Shown here one piece after another: positions 48,701 to 61,805 of a stretch of DNA of 64,000 nucleotides. Numbering within the stretch: position 1 is the stretch's first letter; each line of letters starts with the position of its first letter. The position numbers were made by a program, and so were the translations under genes. The DNA comes from Plantago major (Eukaryota > Streptophyta > Magnoliopsida > Lamiales > Plantaginaceae). The DNA is taken from NCBI GenBank assembly GCA_026545765.1, contig CM048844.1:7318524-7382523 (forward strand), read 5' to 3'. Under the pieces are notes generated by a model that saw only the letters and a list, made by a program, of their open reading frames with translations, made no database searches and had not been told where the DNA came from.

Positions 48701-51700
48701 AATTTTGTATTCACCTGAGCTCAGCAGATCGCTTTTCCTCAAGCATTTTGCATAACTCAACCTTAAGCCACACAGCCTGAAGGCAATGAATGTCACAATG
48801 TTAACAAGGCACATTCATAAAGGCCCCAAACACAGTTAGTTATGAAGTATATAATCGAAAGATTATATACAGATTTTTGGATGTGGTGTGTCAGGAATAA
48901 ACATGTAATAGCCACCTGTTCTTGAAGATCTTTGGTGGGATCCCTCTCCGCACTACCATTCAAGCCCATAAACAATCCATCTGCATTAGGAGATGAATCG
49001 TCTGAACAGGTTTCTGTATCAAGTGGTTCCTTTTTATCATCTCCTCCAATCACTGAACCAGGACCCTGCTTGAAACTATACAACTTTGAAGCGAGGCCTT
49101 GGGAATCCCGCCACATTTTCATTCCCTTCGATCTTTCTTCCAATAAAGCCTTGACAGAAGGTCGATGCTTATTCCTTAGTTCTTGTAATCTCGCCTCGTG
49201 AACATTTTGATATCCCATGCAAGCTGTCAAGACAAGTTGACTGCTGTCAAAAGTGGAGCCAGCTAATGACTGAAGCAGTGTGACCGCGTCTCCAGCGTCC
49301 TTGGTTGTAACCAATGCAGGTCCTGCACAAAGCTGAACAATATTATGTTTCAACGATTTTTAAAAAACTCAGAAATCAAATGCATATTCCAAGTCTGAAA
49401 CCCAGTACCATATAATTCCAGTAACGCGAGAGCAGTCTTGAATAGCATGACTCGATTTCCTTCAAAGAGAAGTACGTCCCATACTCTAAGTACTGAAAAG
49501 AAAGAATGCATATTAATTACAAAATGTTGGCTAAGGAGAACTAAAATGTGTGCATTTATAAAATGGTCACCTGGACAGAATCTCATCTTCTACATATACT
49601 AATATTGATATATATCCTAAAATGATTCACAAACAAAATATTGTGTTGGGGGGGGGGGGGGGAGGGGGATAGAGAAGCTGACCACTTTCCCATGGAAGCA
49701 TGTTCATGAAAATTGTGAGAAACCAAGGACCAGTAACCCAGGCCACCTGCACTCCTAGGTAATCCAGATGGTTCACTATACACAACAAAGTTGATAAGGA
49801 TCAGAAATGATGACCAAACCGAGAATATCGCAAACGTTTCCACAAACTTGAAAAGGAACTTGCCTAATCTTGGAAATTTTTCCCGCACCAACTCCTCAAG
49901 AACAAGCTGGTCAACCTGCCAAGAGAAACAGCCGAAAAGAAAAACTTAAAACATCTTATTTAATCTAACCATAATTTATAGTTGTAATATTAATATGGTT
50001 GGTAGGACTCCATCGATAGTTCTGAAATCAAGTAAAGAAAAGTGGAGTACCTGAGATTCTATCATTTCTTCTGAATAATACCCATCAAAATAGTCATCTA
50101 GAATACCCAATAAAGTCCTGAAAGCAGACATCTTAGTTAAATGTGGAATCGAGATGTAGCATGCATAATTTCATGGCATCATATAAGTGGGAACCACGTA
50201 TAAATGTGGAATCGGGATGATTGCATACTTAAAAGTGTTTCAGAAGAAAGGATCTACATAGATGAAAATCTAATCAAGATAGGAACCTACCAAAATGCAT
50301 TTTCTTCAGGCATAAGAAGCAATAACAAGCCAGCGAAGAAATTCATAGCCTGCACAGACAAAAACCAATGTTGATCGATTGATCAATGGAGAAAGTTTAA
50401 AACAGCAACCAACAGTCTGAAACTCCATCCTTAATTGACACTTGAGTTAGAAGTGCAGATATAAGCACCTGACAGTAGCCTACGGAGGGATTATGGCGTG
50501 CATAAGCTGTAAGCAAACGCCTTAAAGCATTTCTACCATCCTCGTCCAAAGCAGGATGACCTGGAAATGTTCTAGGCAAATCCTGCGTTCCAAATGCAGC
50601 CACATTATTTCTAGTAGTGATTCATAAACAATAGATCTATGAGAAATTTTTTTAAAAAAAATTGCAGGTCTCTGACCAGATAACAACCTTCTCTATCTGG
50701 CCTTTCCACTTAAAATCGTGATTCAATTCCTCCAGCTCAGCTTTTTTACCTTCCAAATTAGCATCTGGAGCTAGCAAATCGTGATAGTATTTATCCACAC
50801 GACGTGCTCTAACACCAACAAAGGCTTGCCACATCTGTGATAGATCAACCCAAATCAGTAAACAAAGAGAATGCAACAGAAGTAGGCCACAGACAATTCA
50901 AAGTTGGTTAGTTAACCTCTCCTCTTAGTGCCATTGGAACTCCTCCTTGAACCAGACACTCTAGTTCTTCCTTCCAAGGAGGAAGAGACTCTAAAGCCGG
51001 AGAAGAAAAACTATCAGTTGACGAAACGAGTTCCTGAGTAGTGTCAGATTCAGTTCTTTCCAAATCATAGAACTCCTCATCAGAATCATCTTCTGATGCT
51101 CCTTTCACTGTCCTGGCTTCTTCAATCGGAGGAAGTTGCTTTCCAACACCAGAGTTTGACTCATTATTTTTCAAATTAACCTTCTCTTTCACACGAGAAC
51201 TCATCATATCCTCTATGGCTCCAAGAGATGATCTGATCTCTGTCCATATCTGGATTCGATGAACTTTTTCCTCAGTAGATGGCACTTCTTCACTTTCATT
51301 CCGACTAATATGAGCTGTTATATTGGTTGATGCAACATCGTTTTTGTTTTCGGATAGGCCAATCACGGGTGATTGAGCAGCCTCAGATTGCCTGTCCAGA
51401 AAGTCGCTCCACCTATCTGACCTCTCCTCCTCTTCTTCCTATCATATATTTGGAATTAAAGAAAATAAATAAAGCGTGGAAAGATAACAAACAGAGGCAC
51501 AAAATGCATAAAGTGCCTGTGAATTTTGAGTTTGCAAAAGAGTATGGAACAACCTTGTAGATATTGGCATACTCGCGGTATCTTTGTAAATGCTGAGGTC
51601 TAACTGCAAATCCATAAGCATCCCTGTTTACCATAGTTAAAAAATTAATAGAACTCCAGTGTAAGTTTTTAATGGTCCTTCACTTCATTTATTTGAAAGG

Positions 51701-52540
51701 ACATTGAGAATTTGGGTAAAATTAATTAAGCAAGATACACACAAGGAAAATGAGCAAATATAAGCTCCAGTGTCTATGTATAGCTGCACCTTTTTGTCTC
51801 AATACAAATGCGAAATCTAATCTCCTCAATCGCTACAGACCAGACATGTGCGCTTAGAGATGATCAAAGAAGAAACAGAGACAGCAATGATAAATCACCC
51901 AGCACACAGTACACTAGTGTCATACTACATCTGAATTCTGAACCATCAAGACAAAATTTAAGCAACTTGGCTCCAGAAACTACGGCCTCGTATCAAACAG
52001 GAATCCTATCACCATTAATAGTTTCCCCTTGTTTCACTTCTCTCCAATTCACTCTACCATTTCAGCATTTTCTCGTTGTTCATCAATTTTAAAAATCAAA
52101 TCAGTCCTCGAGTCGTTATCGATTCAAAAATAGGGAAATCATGTCACAGCAATCCCCAATCTTGGCAATTGACATGAATAAACACAGGAAAGCCCTTTTA
52201 AGATCAATTTTCTAGCCTCGCCACAGTAAAACAGACTGTCGGCAGAAACTTGAAATCAAATAGACGATCCCAAATTCTCAATACAAGAAGAAGAAAACAC
52301 CCATTAGCAAATGCTGCTGAACTAAATGCAAACTGAACACACCAGATCAGAAAGAAAAAAATCAATAAACAGAAGAATTCTGACGAAATCAAGAAAAATG
52401 ATAGAAATTGAACACGTGGAGATGAAAACAGCAAAAAACAGTCCAATAGAAGCAAGCAAGGTGCAAAAATACCTCTTGTGATCGAACGAAACAACGGTTG
52501 GATTGAGCACAACCATTCCTGCCGACGCCCCTTTCTTCAT
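45770..52540 (-). CDS. TBC-domain Rab GTPase-activating protein
   Basis: The protein should stimulate GTP hydrolysis by a Rab GTPase in membrane traffic. Eighteen minus-strand exons: 52473-52540, 51554-51623, 50917-51438, 50688-50834, 50469-50582, 50291-50349, 50051-50117, 49864-49915, 49683-49775, 49409-49492, 48916-49322, 48715-48776, 48247-48316, 47514-47594, 47308-47409, 46568-46692, 46329-46431 and 45770-45874. They give 776 residues. An acidic, Ser-rich N-terminal region precedes the TBC domain (~205-420). The arginine finger is R273 (IxxDxxR form, DLPRTFP) and the glutamine finger is Q307 (VGYCQ), so it should be catalytically competent. Residues ~560-690 form a coiled coil rich in Glu, Ala and Gln. 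The intron after exon 8 has a GC donor; all others are GT-AG. The start is the first in-frame ATG at 52540. Confidence 0.94.
49648..49668. repeat. Poly-G tract in an intron
   Basis: Fifteen G on the plus strand are followed by A and five more G. It lies within the GC-AG intron of the Rab-GAP gene, close to the next exon at 49683-49775. Length may be unreliable in sequencing. Confidence 0.85.
49776..49863 (-). other. GC-AG intron in the Rab-GAP gene
   Basis: On the minus strand exon 8 ends ...AGATTAG and the intron starts GCAAGT; it ends TATAG before TGAACC. AG|GCAAGT is the standard form of the minor GC donor class. Using it joins RL and VNHLDYLGVQ in frame, and no GT nearby does so. Confidence 0.85.
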
Positions 52541-53354
52541 TTCCGGTGGACTATATCCAAAACCCAACTCAAAGATCTCTCCTTTTTCCTCCCTTTCAAC
52601 AGGTCTTGGATTTTCCTAATCTTTCCCAAGATTTCAAGGAGAGAAATGACGAGTCTTGCTGAGTAGCAAGCAGTCTAAGCAACAGTCAGACGAAGTCTGT
52701 GAATGGTGAGTGAGTATGTAGTATAATAGCAGTAGTAGGTGTTACTTGACAAACAACAGGTGAAAATGGAAATCGAATTGGGAGTAAAAATCGGTGGAGA
52801 GTGGGGTATATGCGTAATCACATCAATCCATCACATGGAAAGTGCGAGTTTAGCGTCTCACGACATGTGAGATTGGTTTCTTAGCACGGATTTCCATTCT
52901 CCCTCTTTTGCCCACTCTCTAAGAAAGAAACAACCAAAAGTTTTTATCTGCAAGCAAAAAGCTCTCGTCTTTGATCCAAATCCTTTTATTCTGATGTTGT
53001 TCACACTCGAATCTGTAAAAAGTGGATTGCTAGCTACTGCAGATTCTGGTAGGTCAGAATTCAGGTGCTCGTTTTGGTTATCGATAGATCAATTTATAGG
53101 TCGGATGACAAATTATTTTACCACTTCTTACTAATTACAGTTACCATGCTTACATGATTTGGTCAAAACGTTAATGACAATTAGAAAGGAATAGATTTGT
53201 GGGTGAAATGATTGATTTATATTTCCCTTTTTGTGATTGGAGAGGATTACAGCACATTAATGTATTATTGCAAGTCAAACTAATAAAAGGGAAAAGCTGA
53301 ACACTAAATTCAATCTACTTTGTAATCTGATTTTTTCATATGAAAATTCATTAA

Positions 53355-53455
53355 TTTCAATTCAATTCAGATTCATTGAGTTCAGTTTTGTTTAGTTCAT
53401 TTTTATACTACAATTCAGTTCAGTTCAATTATGTTCGGACGAAGATAACAGAGCC
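53355..53455. mobile_element. Degraded relative of the MITE at 4140-4267
   Basis: It shares tttatactacaattcagtt and other cagttcagtt words with the 4140 element, and ends aacagagcc followed by tta, a decayed form of the same terminus. The left terminus is eroded. Confidence 0.65.
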
Positions 53456-53490
53456 TTAGTTGGCATAAATTTTATCCAAATGAATCATAT

Positions 53491-53776
53491 TTGTAATTTT
53501 CTTTTTTTTTCCCTCAATTTTCTTGATAGATCGGACTTGTAAATGGAAACATGGATGAGTTCTCTTTTCATAGGAGAGGGTTCGGATACTTCCGTGATTC
53601 TATGATTCTATCACTTGTAGCACCACTTAATGTTTGTAATTACTTTTCTTTTCTTTTCTCAATTTTCTTGATAGATCGGACTTGTAAATGGAAACACGAA
53701 GTTCTCTTTTCATAGGAGAGGGTTCGGATGCTTCCGTGATTCTATGATTCTATCACTTGTAGCACCACTTAATGTA
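53491..53776. repeat. ~145-bp tandem duplication
   Basis: Two copies each contain cttgatagatcggacttgta, cttttcataggagagggttc, a doubled 'gattctat' and tgtagcaccacttaatgt. The phrase tcaattttcttg starts at 53514 and 53659. A few small indels separate the copies. Confidence 0.9.
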
Positions 53777-54809
53777 GTTGTGAACCCCATAGGTCACAGT
53801 GAGTAGCTGTAACACCCACGGTCTAATTTTATGAGATGAGATTATATATATATTTTAGTGGCAAGATTTATCTTTGATATCTTTAAAAAAATTATGAGTC
53901 CGCTTGATGGTTTTCTGTGCAGCCGTTTACTTTGATTCATTTTCTACGACTTATCTACATTGAATTCATCACAAGATCCTATTGGGTACCGGACCAGTCT
54001 AAGGCATGTATGTTGGAGATTTGATTGAGATTACTACACTAGTAGAGTACTTTATAATGTACGAGGAGCAAATCTCAAAGCAAACGGAGCTACAGTTAAC
54101 CATTGTTACCAACATTGGCAAATACGTTTATTTAATTGGCCCAACCATCACAACACACGATAGGTGATTATTATACCCAAGTCCCCGCACTAGAGTGTAT
54201 CGGTGACAATGCCCCTAACATCTCAAAAACTGATAGAATGTACACAAGACCGAAAAACACCCAAGTTGCATAGTACGTGTGATGGTATAATTACAACCTG
54301 TGAATTATAGAAGTGGAATGATAAGGTTCCAAATTCAGTTTGGGCAAAATGCAAAGCAAGTAGTAGGAACAAGTATACTATGTAACTGAGTCTGAAAAGA
54401 AATTGGATGAATCACACTTCAATAAATCAATAACTACGCTTCCTTAACAATCAGCCAACGTTCAATATGTATTATATAATCTGAGCTGCTGCTTTAAACA
54501 AGCAAGCAAACTACATTATAGAGGTACAATGTCAGTTTGAGGGCCGCCAAACATTCACGCAAAGATTGATGGAAACCTTTGATGAGTATCATTGTACCAT
54601 GTCTTATCCACAATATAAATTGATTGCCAATGGAATAGATTTGCTGAGTGGCTACATGTTATGTTTGCAGGTTACCAGATTGAAGTCGTAAAGCTAAATA
54701 ATCTCTGCAAGAGCAGCACCGCTTCTTCATCCATGTCCAGAGAACCCATCTCTTTCTCTCTCCTGTTCTCGGGCATAACTGGTCAAAAGAAAATCATGTT
54801 TGTGGTTTA

Positions 54810-57800
54810 CTACCTCAGCAGAACTTTCCATATCTTTTTCATATACACAACCAAAGACCACAAGGCAAGCCATGCTGAAGCATAGAGCAACACTACCCCA
54901 GAAGATACCAGAGGTCCAGTTGCTATAAAGCTGCACAGGTAGTCATGCATCAGATAAAGCCGAAATGCATCAATTAATATTAGTGTGACGATAGAAAATC
55001 CAGAAAAAAGAAAAGGATGGAAAGAAAACCTGCTGTCTCTGGAAGCCAATAGAATGGTTAATGAAATCATCTGTGTGGCTGTTTTCCATTTTCCCAAATT
55101 ATTAACGGCAACAGCCTGGAAAAGAAAGTGAACAAGATAGAGAAAATATCTGTTAGATGAGGTAAATGAATTTACAGAGTCAGGAATCAGTACGCATTAT
55201 AATTCCAAATGATCTTTTGACAGTTTCTAACCTCGAGAAGCTTTTTGTCTTGAGAAGCAGCCCATTCCCTTACCGCAGACATAGTTATCTACAATTAAAC
55301 AACATAATTTGCCAGGCTCGCAACATTTCAAAAACAAAAGGCTCATTGCATGATTAAAAAGAGAACTTGTGGTTGCAAATTAAGTTCTGGTTCTTCTAAT
55401 AGTTAAGGTTTGTGGGCAAACTAGGGGGGTGCCCTTAACACTTGGATGGATGGTGGTGTGGTTATTCCTAATACTTAAAGTGTGTTTAACCATTGGACCG
55501 TGTTATACATATCTTTGCCTATTAAAGAGTCCCTAGGACATGAAATCAGCTTCTACGTGAACTTTATACAAGTTCAAAGATAAGTCGGGCATTAATCCCA
55601 AATCCCAGCATGTATACTTGACAATGTAAATGATCAAGAAGATGATAAGCCATCTAAATGCTTAAAGCTACTCTGTTTACTGAGCTTAAAGATTCCTAAT
55701 AGTAGTAGCTTGGCCTTCCAACAAAGCGCCCTAATTCAGCAACCACACAAGGCAAGCACATACACAGCACCCACAACTGCATCATTATTAATGTATATAT
55801 ATATCTTGCAGGACCTTCTACATCGAAGTATCCTATCCTCTGGCGAATTATTCATAATTATAAATCCTGGCTTCACCAGATCACAACCATTTAGTGTGTG
55901 AGGGCGTGGGGAGGGGGGGTGGAGGGGTAACTTAATGCCTCCTACATGCTATAAAGCAACTACTGTAATTCCCAAGTCCCAAAAGTACAGGTACATTTTC
56001 CTTTTCCATCCGATACAGATTACAAGGACGTTTCTTTATGACACATTTACCCCTATTTTAAGTTTATTTAGTTTTTACTCAATTAATTATAACAAAACAA
56101 AAACAATGCGACTTGATAAGGGTATATCAACCCTGTAACTAAATCTCCTAAAATGTATGCATAACCAAATGTCACTACAGTCTTGGAATTGAAGAAGCAT
56201 ACATGCAGAACAGTGTTAAGTGAATCTTGGTAACACCTTCAACATTAACTACATGATTAACTGTATAATTTGAAGGGGAGGGAGGAAAAAAGTAACGTCA
56301 GTAACTATGTTCAAGTCCTATTCCATTGTGTGTCACCGGAGGTCGTGTGTCACTAGTGGGTCAGTAGGCCTAGTCTAAAATTAAGTTTCCCATCAAGAGA
56401 TTGTTAAACCATTGACCATAACATAATTTATCTTCCGCTCACCCTCTCCAACCTTCCTCAAAAATCAAGAGAATAATTACACATTTACAAAGGTTGACAG
56501 GACAAATTTCCCAGCTCTAGGGAACAAGTCATTGAATGGGCACATAAGGTTAACCATTGTGCAAGTAATCTTTTGGAAATAAAAATAATTGCACTGCCTA
56601 AGTTGTTCTAATACTGCCAAAACTCTAACCCCAACTAAGAATATGTCTACACAGAAGTTAATAAAACAAAAATTTCAGTACTGAAGTAGGCAGCCTAATT
56701 CTTAAATTGAGAAGATTTATGTATTAACAATCCTACCTCTCTGCCAATTATAGCAATTGCAGGCACGGTCAATAACCATGGTGCTTGTCCAAATACACCA
56801 GCATCAAAAGGTCTGGTACACAGCAAAATCAATGTGGCAGCTACCATAAGCTGCAAACATCAAGAAAACAAATGGAATGAATAAACGCATACATGGAAAG
56901 CATTCTTGTATAGCTCCACCAATATGAAACAAGAACAAAGCTAGTTAGTTACCTTATCAGCAACTGGGTCCAAAAATGCACCAAATTGAGTTCCCAAATT
57001 CATCTGTTTCATCAAACACACAACATGAGAAATGCAAGTCAAAAGAAACAGAACCAAGGAAATTGAGAAGCAACATCATTTATATCATATATTCCAGGAT
57101 GTTTTCGTGAAAATAGTACCCTTCGTGCAAGGTACCCATCAAGCCAATCAGTTATGGCCGCTGCAACAAAAATACCAGTTGTGACGTTCGGTCCCCACCA
57201 GCTCTCAGCATAAAAGGCTGTTATATACAGAAATCATTCAATCATCATTTCCACACTCTAAAAGAACCCTGTATAGCAAATTTAAGAGCAGCTAATGCAA
57301 AACTCATAACAGGAACAGCTAACAATAATTTCCCCGTGGATAACCAGTAGCATTCAGCACATTACACATCACATAAATTGTTTCAAAGGTTAACTAGCAT
57401 AAATTGCAGACTATTCACTATCCAGTGATCCAACCAATTTGCTAAATCAATTACAGCTCGAATTACATTGATTTCCATTTCGCCAATCAAATTAATCAAT
57501 TACCACTCGAATTACATCGATCATACTCCAATTAGAACGATTCAACAAATCAAAAACACCAGTATTGAAAACAATTAGAAATAAAAAAATCGACAAACAT
57601 ACTGGTGACAAGCAGAGGCACAGCAGCGACGCGGCCAATAGTGAGGATCGTAGGCAATGTGAGAAGCTTCTGAGGCGGCGGCACAACGCTATCCACCTTG
57701 CCGCCATTCACGGTGGCACGCATCCGAACAGCAGAGTCGGAATCGCGGCGATCTTCCTTCCGTCCTCTATTGAGAGAATCGGCAGAGAAAAAGTGAGATT

Positions 57801-58059
57801 TGGAAGCGCGAAAAGCGGTCGAGGTGAACCTGGAAGGCGCAGCAGCGCATGAGGTTGTCATGCGCCACCAGGCGCCGGAGGATAAATTGAGCCGGAGAAT
57901 CGACGGCGGCGGCGATTTGACGGCGGATGAGGAAGGCGATTTGGTGAGGAAATTGGTGTTGATGGGGTAATAGGGTTTGTTGTGGTGATGATGGTGGTGA
58001 AGAAGAAAAGATGAAGATGATGTGAAATTGGGGGTGAGAAGTTTGAGGGAACAAGGCAT
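54810..58059 (-). CDS. PGP1: Phosphatidylglycerophosphate synthase
   Basis: The enzyme joins CDP-diacylglycerol and glycerol-3-phosphate to make phosphatidylglycerophosphate, the committed step to phosphatidylglycerol in plastids and to cardiolipin in mitochondria. Minus-strand exons are 57603-58059, 57120-57217, 56953-57003, 56737-56850, 55232-55288, 55030-55115 and 54810-54930, all GT-AG, giving 327 residues. The first ~125 residues are Ser/Pro/His/Arg-rich, a dual or plastid targeting peptide. The CDP-alcohol phosphotransferase motif D-x2-DG-x2-AR-x8-G-x3-D-x3-D is complete (D176, D179, G180, A183, R184, G193, D197, D201). The C-terminus WSLVVYMKKIWKVLL is typical of plant PGP synthases. 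Three or four hydrophobic helices follow the motif. It lies head-to-tail upstream of the Rab-GAP gene. Confidence 0.95.
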
Positions 58060-60009
58060 GGTATGGTGGGTTACCTTACTTGTTTGGAGTAATACTAATC
58101 GCCTATTCTATTCATGGACTTGCACAATCACCAAAATATCAGGCTCTACTTACCGGGATTCAAGGCTTATTTTACCAGAATTCTTTAAAAAATTAACTCT
58201 AAAACATGTTGGTCAAGCGGCAGGGAAGCTGATCATGCAATACAAGTGTCAAGTGTTAGGGTGAGAGACGGACCCATAGAGGGGCATTGGAGTATGTAAT
58301 ATTTTTGACAAGTTAAGAGTCGTCCCAAGAACTATGAAATGATCCAATTTGACCCATCGAACTTCAAACTATCGGTTCTACCCTGGTTGATATCGGGTTT
58401 GTTAAAATATCACACATCACTTGTGAGGGGATCATGCAAAGCTGAATAACACTCTCCCCTTGACAATGACTTTTAATGAGATGATTGTCCAACTTAATAT
58501 GGTATTAAAATTCTGAGCATGCCCAAGTTGATCATGGGTGACACAACTATGATAATTTCGGCTTGTCTGAATATGACTAAAGTTTGTTAATGAACAGTAA
58601 AGCAACTCGAGTAGCTAGTTTGATTAGGGAAACAAATACAAAAGGTTGATAAATCTAACTTTAAGTTTATAAAACTCAACTCGAGTTGAAATTGAAACAC
58701 TATAAATCAATTACTTGATACCCAATTTTGCACATCACATTAGTTAATAGGTCTACCAATATATTAGAAAAAAAGACGGATATACATTGACGTTATTATC
58801 TAGAACTTAGGGATTTTACTTGAAGATTTCGGTATGTATTTTTTCATAAAACGTGCATTATGTTGATAATATAGATATTTCACATAAATTGTATCAATGT
58901 TTTTATTAGAAATATGAACCCATCTAATTTTAAACCAAGTATGGAGTAACCAAAAATCTTCGGTGTTAATAAATAGTTATTCTATAAATTAAGAATATTA
59001 AAAATCACAGCGTTACGTGCAATTTTGTGTAAGGTTTTGTTAGTTACATATTTACAGTCTACATCCAATCTAAATGTATGAATCTAACATGATCCAAGTT
59101 TGCATATAATTTCGACTACATTGGGTGGGTTTGTAAAATTAGTTCATGTGATTTGTTTAAGGTTGTTTTTCTGTAGTAATCGTCATGTATTGTTTCCCAT
59201 CGAAAAGTTATTCTTTAATAATTTTTATGTTTTTATATGATGTTTCTATAAAATTTAATTCGTTTCTATGTTATGATTTATGAGCGTTGGAAGAAGATCA
59301 TTTTGGATTAATTGAAATGAATCATTTTAAACTCTTTGCACGTATAATGTCAGACATTATAAAACTCACATAAATCATTCATATTCATTTATAGGGAAAT
59401 ATTTTACATGAAACACATATATTTGAAAATGACAAAATGCAAAATCAGTTTAGTTTTGATTTCATCCGTTCATGTTTAAATCTTAATTTCCCATTTTAAT
59501 ATGTAACATTTGCATTTATAGTCTAAAATTTAATTTAGCTATGATTTAAAGTTAGTTAAAGTTATCAAATTTTTGTATAGAGCCCCTAGCTAGCTAAAAA
59601 CTTGAGCCAGCCTTAGGACTATATATATGTGCTTGATTTCAACATGTATATATATTGCAAACATGCTAATTTCACACTTCGTAGTATCCAACCATATCAA
59701 AGTAAAATTAATGTTCAAGTATATAAAAATTATCAATCCTAAACTACATTACAAAAAATATCCATGGTGGATGATATATCCATGGTAACGACCCCTATTA
59801 GTATGTAGGTAGGTATAATGGACAATGAAAAAATGAAGTGAGCAAGAGACTTGTCGAGAAAAAAATATTAAACTTTATAAAAAATAATCAATTTCTCACC
59901 ATGTTTATCCTCGATCTCATATGCCATTGGATACCTTCTGGAAAATAATCATTATTCAAAGTTATAGCCACCATATATGCCAATCCCAATTCGGAGTTTC
60001 ACTATCATC
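58060..60009. other. Intergenic DNA left of the CACTA element
   Basis: The stretch includes the PGP synthase promoter and ~1.7 kb of AT-rich DNA. No gene is recognised. Confidence 0.4.
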
Positions 60010-60034
60010 CACTACAAAAAAATCCAGCTCTAGC

Positions 60035-60365
60035 GACGGATGGGGCGACGGATAATAATTCCGTCGCCCCGCTGGAGTTGTAGCAACGGATAGATAATCC
60101 GTCGTCCAATTTGCGACGGATTGGGCGACGAATTATCTAATTTGAATTTTTTTTCTTTTTTTTTTAAATTCGATTATTGGCGCCCACTGTAGCGACGGAT
60201 AGAATCTATCTGTCGCTACATGTATTATTGGAATTAGTGACGGAATTTGAAATTCCGTCACTAAATGTAGCGACGGATAAATTATCCGTCGCTAAATGTA
60301 GCGACGGATAAATTATCCGTCGCTACATTATTGGTGTGAATCAAATTCAGTCACTAATTTCGTCA
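60035..60365. repeat. CACTA subterminal repeats
   Basis: About a dozen copies of tagcgacgga or its complement tccgtcgcta occur, several arranged as perfect inverted pairs such as gcgacggataaattatccgt. These are the kind of sites TNPA-like proteins bind in CACTA elements. Confidence 0.85.
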
Positions 60366-61633
60366 CAAAATATTTTTTTTAATTTTTTTATTATATTAAT
60401 TCCTGTTTTTCGTATTTCACCTATTTAATCAATATAATGCTTGATAATAAATCAAGAATACGGAAAATGTTTCAATAAATGATAAATCATTCATAAATTA
60501 ACAAACCGAAGATCCAAATAAGTCTTAATTATCCGAACAAGTCTAAATATAATATATCCGAACGTACATAGTCTAAAGTAACGATAAACATAACTAGCTA
60601 CCAGACGGGTGGTGTGGCCGAATCGACATGAAAGCCTCCATCTCAGAATCAAGACGCTCGTTCTCCGTCGCTTCCATCTCTTCTTCTCTTAGCAACATGT
60701 TCTCAAACACTGGATCGCACCATATCCGAGACTTGGGTCTGTGTGAAAACCTAATGTCTAGACTGCTGGGATGATGATGATGAGTAATTAGGACTAGCCC
60801 AGCTCAAACCGAGGCTCCCGAGTCCATATATTCGTCCTTTGCTGTCCGGTTTGTTCACCTCTAAGAAGATTTTGTCAACTTGTTCAGTTGACAACACCTC
60901 ACCCGTCTCTTCCTCCTGCCTCATTACCTGAGCACCAATCTCAGCCTGAAATCGTAAATAGCAGATATCATGATCAATTACTGTTTTTCAAAAATAACTT
61001 GTAGTAGTGTACAAATATGAACTTTAACCAACATAAACATACCGCAATAGACTCGGCCCTGGAGTCAGTCCATATCCCGTCCTTCAGCTTGGACTTTTTG
61101 AAGATGTCATACTTGGATTTCACCTCCCCCTTTGACATCTGAACAATATATATAGTCAACCATTTATAATCTCACAAGTAATAGAGCAGAGACACAATAC
61201 ATACACGTAATGCTAGATTGAAAAAAAAACATATATATACTTACCGATTTATAATAATCAATGACAGTAGATCGCCTCCCAAGGTGGTGAACGGCCTTTC
61301 TCCTCGCATCGAGACGCCCGGTTATGTTTGTTGATGTAGGCATTATTCTCGACATCAGTTCGAGCCCAGTAGGCATCCCAAAGGGCCCACTCCTCTGCAT
61401 CAACTTGTGGAGGCATTGGGCCTTTCCGATCCCGAATGAATTTCCAAGTATGGACCATATCCCTGTATAATTTAGACCCCATGGTCTCGTAAACACGCCA
61501 TATCTGGGGGATCAATCTGCTGGGAATGAAGTACTCCTTCTACATTCCCAATTTCATACAATATCCAAAGTCAATATATATAACGTCACCATGTTACATC
61601 AATTTAATAAGATACAACAACATAACATAAATG

Positions 61634-61805
61634 GTGATTAACATATCACCCAAACAAAGTGGCTAACATACCACTCACATACAGTGACTAACATACCACT
61701 CACATTGTCCTAAATTTTACTAACACAATGATGACTAACATATCACCCAATAAAGTGGATAACATACCACTCACATACAGTGACTAACATACCACTCATA
61801 TTAAA
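61634..61805. repeat. Minisatellite in a TNP1-like intron
   Basis: The phrases taacatatcaccca-aaagtgg, taacataccactcacata and cagtgactaacatacc occur in two blocks about 95 bp apart (from ~61636 and ~61731). Confidence 0.8.

Larger units (their letters stand above)
52541..54809. other. Rab-GAP promoter side and PGP synthase 3' flank
   Basis: This holds the Rab-GAP 5' UTR and promoter, a degraded MITE (53355-53455), a ~145-bp tandem duplication (53491-53776), and the PGP synthase 3' UTR close to 54810. No other gene is seen. Confidence 0.45.

Noticed and set aside
54727..54936. Alternative minus-strand frame over the last PGP synthase exon
   Set aside because: The spliced frame ending WKVLLR continues the enzyme and matches the family C-terminus; the other frame is a shadow.
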